DNA of 64,000 nt from Ktedonobacter racemifer DSM 44963 (GTDB lineage Bacteria > Chloroflexota > Ktedonobacteria > Ktedonobacterales > Ktedonobacteraceae), in assembly GCF_000178855.1 (NCBI RefSeq), contig NZ_ADVG01000004.1, positions 1,240,001 to 1,304,000 of the forward strand, written 5' to 3'. Each line of letters opens with the position of its first letter. Within the stretch, counting starts at the first letter, position 1. A program made the translations under genes and the position numbers. The notes beneath the pieces are model-generated. The model ran no database searches and was not told where the DNA came from. It saw only the letters and a program-made list of their open reading frames with translations. Shown here one piece after another: positions 61,097-64,000 of the stretch.

Positions 61097-61839
61097 CAAA
61101 CCCACAACCGCCTGCGAAAGAGGGCCAGCCCCGCAATACGGCAAGCTGGGCGCCACAACATACACACACGCTACGGATACAAAATGCCCCGAGCGGAGCG
61201 CTGAACCTCAACGTTGATGGTCGACAAATCACCGGGCCACTCCAGGGCTTTGGCTCGATGTGGCAGAAAACCTACCGTGTCTCCTTAGCAGGCACAAAGG
61301 TAGAGCCAGAGACCGTCATTGCTGTCTGGAAAGAACACTTCGCCGAATTCTGGCCCGCGAATTCGCGCTTCTTTGGCCCACTGACAGGGATTGCACCGGG
61401 TGAAGTGGCACTCCTCAACCTGGCAGTGGGCGGGATGCCACTCTCAACTGGCGTGCTGGTGTTGTATGCTGATGATGAGAGCTTTACTCTGATGACACCT
61501 CAAGGCCATATGTTCGCCGGCTGGATTACCTTTAGCGCGTATAAAGAGGAAGGAGAGACCCTCGTCCAGGCTCAGGTCTTAATGCGCGCCAGCGATCCCA
61601 TTTATGAGCTAGGACTGCGTTTCGGCGGACATAAGCAGGAGGATATCTTCTGGGAGCATACGCTAGGAAAGCTGGCAAAGCACTTCCAGGTGGAAACGCC
61701 TGTGCAGACGGAAACCATCTGCGTTGATAAAAAATGGAGCTGGCCACAAGCCAAAAACATCTGGCATAATTCGGCCATTCGCACACAAGTTCACCTGCTG
61801 ACCCATCCAGCGCTCTGGTTTCGGCGACACGGGAAATAA
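61093..61839 (+). CDS. Conserved protein of unknown function in the partner-switching operon
   Basis: A 248-aa protein starting with the ATGA overlap of the STAS gene. Its beta-rich pattern (LAGTKVEPETVIAVWKEHFA, IAPGEVALLNLAVGG and ESFTLMTPQGHMFAGWITFS) resembles SRPBCC/DUF1990-like START proteins that bind lipids or hydrophobic ligands, but the assignment is only by pattern. The C-terminus (TQVHLLTHPALWFRRHGK) is basic. As the last gene of the operon it may be the output or the ligand sensor of the module. Confidence 0.7.
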   Translation: MTNPQPPAKEGQPRNTASWAPQHTHTLRIQNAPSGALNLNVDGRQITGPLQGFGSMWQKTYRVSLAGTKVEPETVIAVWKEHFAEFWPANSRFFGPLTGIAPGEVALLNLAVGGMPLSTGVLVLYADDESFTLMTPQGHMFAGWITFSAYKEEGETLVQAQVLMRASDPIYELGLRFGGHKQEDIFWEHTLGKLAKHFQVETPVQTETICVDKKWSWPQAKNIWHNSAIRTQVHLLTHPALWFRRHGK

Positions 61840-61845
61840 CTGTAA

Positions 61846-61882
61846 GCGGGCGAGAGTGCGGCGCACTTTCACCCGCCTTTTT
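61846..61882 (+). terminator. Rho-independent terminator of the partner-switching operon
   Basis: GCGGGCGAGAGTGC (61846-61859) pairs with GCACTTTCACCCGC (61863-61876) with two G-U pairs, loop GGC, then CTTTTT. Confidence 0.85.
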
Positions 61883-61891
61883 CTGATGACT

Positions 61892-62012
61892 TCTTATCCG
61901 AAAATCCTGAGCGCGCTTGCCGTGCCACCTTCAGGTGGTCCCCGAATGGGGGAAGCGCTAGTCACGCAAGTGACTCCGTGATACCTTCAGGTGGTTGGGA
62001 TTCGGAATAAGA
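61892..62012. repeat. Mini-element with terminal inverted repeats, copy 2
   Basis: Left end TCTTATCCGAA (61892-61902) and right end TTCGGAATAAGA (62001-62012) are the same as at 7012-7068. Inside, CCTGAGCGC and CGCAAGTGAC recur, and ACCTTCAGGTGGT is present twice (about 61931 and 61983). The copy is 121 bp, twice the other one, and lies 39 bases before the oxidoreductase start. Confidence 0.65.
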
Positions 62013-62050
62013 TCGTAGTAGAAAATAGCTGCTGGAAAGACTCTTTTTTT

Positions 62051-63481
62051 ATGATTACAAAACCATCGTATGACGCGCTTATCATCGGCTCAGGACCCAA
62101 CGGCCTCGCAGCCGCCATTACCATTGCGCGCACAGGTCGCTCGGTCCTCGTGCTTGAGGCCAAAGAACAGATCGGCGGCGGCGCCCGGTCAGCCGAACTC
62201 ACCCTGCCTGGCTTTACGCACGATGTGTGCTCGGCAATCCACCCCATGGGGCTGGCCTCGCCATTCTTTCGCACCCTACCACTCGCTCGCTATGGCATCG
62301 AGTGGATTCAGCCAGAATTTGCCCTGGCCCACCCGCTCGACCATGGGCAGGCGGCACTGGTGGCCCGTAGCCTGGAGGTGACCGCCGCCAGCCTGGGCGT
62401 GGATGCCGTAGCGTATACCAAACTGATGCAACCACTTCTTGATAATTGGGAAAGCATCATCAACGCCTTTCTTGGACCATTGCGCCCGCAAACGATGCTG
62501 CACCCATTCAAAATAGCGCACTTTGGCCTGGCGGCCTTGCGCTCAGCCAGCGGTCTGGTGCAAACTCAATTTAAAGGAGCGGCAGCTCGCGCGATCTTCG
62601 CGGGCATGAGCGGCCATTCGATGCTCCCTCTCAATACGCCCTCCAGTGCGGCGGCGGGCATGATGTTGGGCCTCTTGGCCCACGCGGTGGGCTGGCCTAT
62701 CCCACGTGGGGGGTCACACAAGATTGTTGACGCGCTCGCGGCCTACCTGCGCGACCTGGGTGGTGAAATTGTCACGGGCGTGGAGGTGAAATCGCTCGAC
62801 ACGCTCCCCCCGGCGCGCGTCATCCTCTGCGATATCACCCCACGCCAACTTCTGCGCATCGCGGGAAGTCGTCTCTCCGGCCTCTATAAACGCCAATTGG
62901 AGCATTATCGCTACGGTCCGGGCATCTTCAAGCTCGATCTCGCGCTCGACGGCCCCATTCCCTGGAGTGCTGACGCGTGCAGGAGAGCTGGTACGGTCCA
63001 TGTCGGTGGCACCTTCAACGAGATTGCCAGGAGCGAGCGCGCGATCTGGCGAGGGGAACATCCTGAGCGTCCATTTGCTCTACTCGCACAACAGAGCCTC
63101 TTTGATGAGACTCGTGCCCCCCAGGGCAAACACACAGTCTGGGCCTATTGCCATGTCCCCAATGGCTCAGATGTCGATATGGGTGAGCGCATCGAGGCAC
63201 AGATTGAGCGTTTCGCCCCTGGCTTTCGCGACCGCATCCTGGCTCGACATACCACCAATGCCATGGAAATGGAACGCTACAACGCCAACTATATTGGTGG
63301 GGATATTAACGGCGGCATGCAGGATCTCACGCAAATGTTCACCCGCCCAACCATCTCGCCAACGCCCTACTCCACCCCCGATAAGAGCCTCTATATCTGT
63401 TCCTCCTCCACACCGCCAGGAGGAGGTGTCCACGGTATGTGTGGCTACTTTGCCGCTCAGGCTGCCCTGCGTCACCTGTAG
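62051..63481 (+). CDS. FAD-dependent phytoene dehydrogenase-like oxidoreductase
   Basis: A 476-aa protein from ATG 62051 (MITKPSYDALIIGSGPNGLA); the open frame extends 20 residues upstream into the mini-element and is not used. The FAD dinucleotide-binding motif GSGPNGLAAAITIARTGRSV and VLEAKEQIGGGARSAEL are typical, and the C-terminal SSSTPPGGGVHGMCGYFAA is the family's FAD/substrate end. This is the CrtI/COG1233 group, which desaturates carotenoids or saturates retinoids. No carotenoid gene lies nearby, so the substrate is open. Confidence 0.92.
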   Translation: MITKPSYDALIIGSGPNGLAAAITIARTGRSVLVLEAKEQIGGGARSAELTLPGFTHDVCSAIHPMGLASPFFRTLPLARYGIEWIQPEFALAHPLDHGQAALVARSLEVTAASLGVDAVAYTKLMQPLLDNWESIINAFLGPLRPQTMLHPFKIAHFGLAALRSASGLVQTQFKGAAARAIFAGMSGHSMLPLNTPSSAAAGMMLGLLAHAVGWPIPRGGSHKIVDALAAYLRDLGGEIVTGVEVKSLDTLPPARVILCDITPRQLLRIAGSRLSGLYKRQLEHYRYGPGIFKLDLALDGPIPWSADACRRAGTVHVGGTFNEIARSERAIWRGEHPERPFALLAQQSLFDETRAPQGKHTVWAYCHVPNGSDVDMGERIEAQIERFAPGFRDRILARHTTNAMEMERYNANYIGGDINGGMQDLTQMFTRPTISPTPYSTPDKSLYICSSSTPPGGGVHGMCGYFAAQAALRHL

Positions 63482-63718
63482 GAAAACATCAATTGTGCGA
63501 GAGCTATCCCATATTCACCAGCAACCATATAGAGCAAATAGTGGTTTCCGTCTTCCTCATAAATAGCCGGATCACGCAATTGACGCACTCTCTGGGCAGC
63601 TAAACCACGCACTGAAGGCTCAAGTGGGAGGTCTATGCCCTCATAAGACAATTCTGAATGTTAGCCATGGGCTTACAGTATCTTAAAATGATGACGAATA
63701 TGCCTAGAAGTCATCCGT
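63482..63718. other. Intergenic region, nothing identified
   Basis: Between the oxidoreductase stop and the tnpB stop. No ribosome site or complete frame of note. The end of the TnpB element and its omega RNA region should lie within the right-hand part (about 63660-63718). Confidence 0.3.
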
Positions 63719-64000
63719 TCAGACGGCTAGCCGTCTAGGGAGAACTGCCGCTCCCGCTACTCCTCGCCCCACTTGCAAAGGGTCGGAGTTACTTTTGCGT
63801 AAGATGTTGTACGAGCCGTTGATATCGGCATGAATGAGGCGTCCATCCCTGGCACGATACCAACTGCGAGCCACACGCTTGCCTGAGAACACTGGCTTCT
63901 CAGCCGTGTTGGCTTCATACGTTGGGATGGGGTCGTCGTCCAGAAAACTGGCCTTGCTGGTGTAGCTTTCTTCTTGAAGGATGACCCTGATCCCAACCAG
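63719..64000 (-). CDS. tnpB: TnpB of a further type, C-terminus only (cut by window edge)
   Basis: The minus strand reads in from the edge as LVGIRVILQEESYTSKASFL, then DDDPIPTYE, GKRVARSWYRARDGRLIHAD and INGSYNILRK, ending with TGA at 63719. EESYTSKASFLD and the final HADINGSYNILRK are the signature of TnpB-type transposases of the IS891/IS1341 group with the last RuvC Asp in HADINGSYN. No CxxC is seen here. At least 93 residues are in view. It belongs to a different subgroup from the other four tnpB genes. Confidence 0.85.
   Translation of the reverse strand: MVGIRVILQEESYTSKASFLDDDPIPTYEANTAEKPVFSGKRVARSWYRARDGRLIHADINGSYNILRKSNSDPLQVGRGVAGAAVLPRRLAV

Noticed and set aside
63757..63996. 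79-aa minus-strand frame at the right edge
   Set aside because: It lies in another frame of the partial tnpB, whose last RuvC motif and stop are clear.
1..64000. CRISPR array, tRNA and rRNA genes
   Set aside because: No regular direct repeats with spacers, no cloverleaf with TTCGAAT-type loop and no rRNA core sequence was noticed. A tRNAscan or barrnap search would be decisive.

Overview
The window looks like chromosome from a Ktedonobacteria-type member of Chloroflexota. This is inferred from gene content, not from a marker gene: many TnpB elements, a BTAD/AAA/TPR regulator, 7TM sensors of the Chloroflexota kinase type, a SpoIIE-RsbW fusion with several STAS proteins, and secreted S53 and S8 proteases. 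No rRNA, tRNA or CRISPR array was found.

Layout. 1-4.9 kb: a partial aldo/keto reductase (cut by the left edge), a TnpB element with a degenerate ribbon-helix-helix gene, and three small genes. 4.9-8.3 kb: an ABC-2 exporter pair and a secreted sedolisin. 8.4-13.6 kb: a family-5 solute ABC importer facing a LacI-type regulator. 13.7-17.5 kb: a nitroreductase, a 312-bp nested inverted repeat that resembles a free-standing HEARO/IscB omega RNA, a PH-like membrane protein and a twice-frameshifted tnpB. 17.5-21.6 kb: cobT, a secreted subtilase and a methyltransferase. 21.7-27.9 kb: a NarL-type two-component system facing a LolD/FtsX-type ABC transporter. 28-32 kb: TnpB element copy 1, an anchored small protein, a metallophosphoesterase and a PEP mutase/isocitrate lyase homologue. 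33.1-37.3 kb: an operon of ECF sigma factor, HEAT-repeat membrane protein, two permeases and an ABC ATPase. 37.5-44.4 kb: hydrolase, D,D-carboxypeptidase, cardiolipin-synthase-like protein, 6-phosphofructokinase with pyrophosphate-type residues, a DUF4097-like protein and a thioredoxin with a SoxR-like box. 44.6-47.8 kb: two PLDc_N-like proteins around an MFS remnant split by TnpB element copy 2. 48-52.8 kb: a ThDP enzyme, a TerC-type protein, a small HTH protein and glucokinase. 53.4-61.8 kb: a signalling island of an orphan 7TM sensor, a BTAD regulator, a SpoIIE-RsbW fusion, three STAS proteins and a protein of unknown role. 62-64 kb: a CrtI-like oxidoreductase and the 3' end of a fifth tnpB.

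Two signals cut across the genes. First, about sixteen long inverted repeats, most of them perfect with 20-39 bp stems, sit in the gaps. Many share the arm start GGGTAARGG(G)(A/T)TGTGG but have different tips. Second, the window holds five TnpB loci of at least four types without any TnpA, plus the putative orphan omega RNA. The signalling island also has an 18-bp motif just upstream of three -10 boxes, and its three STAS proteins carry Val, Thr and Ser at the phosphoacceptor position.
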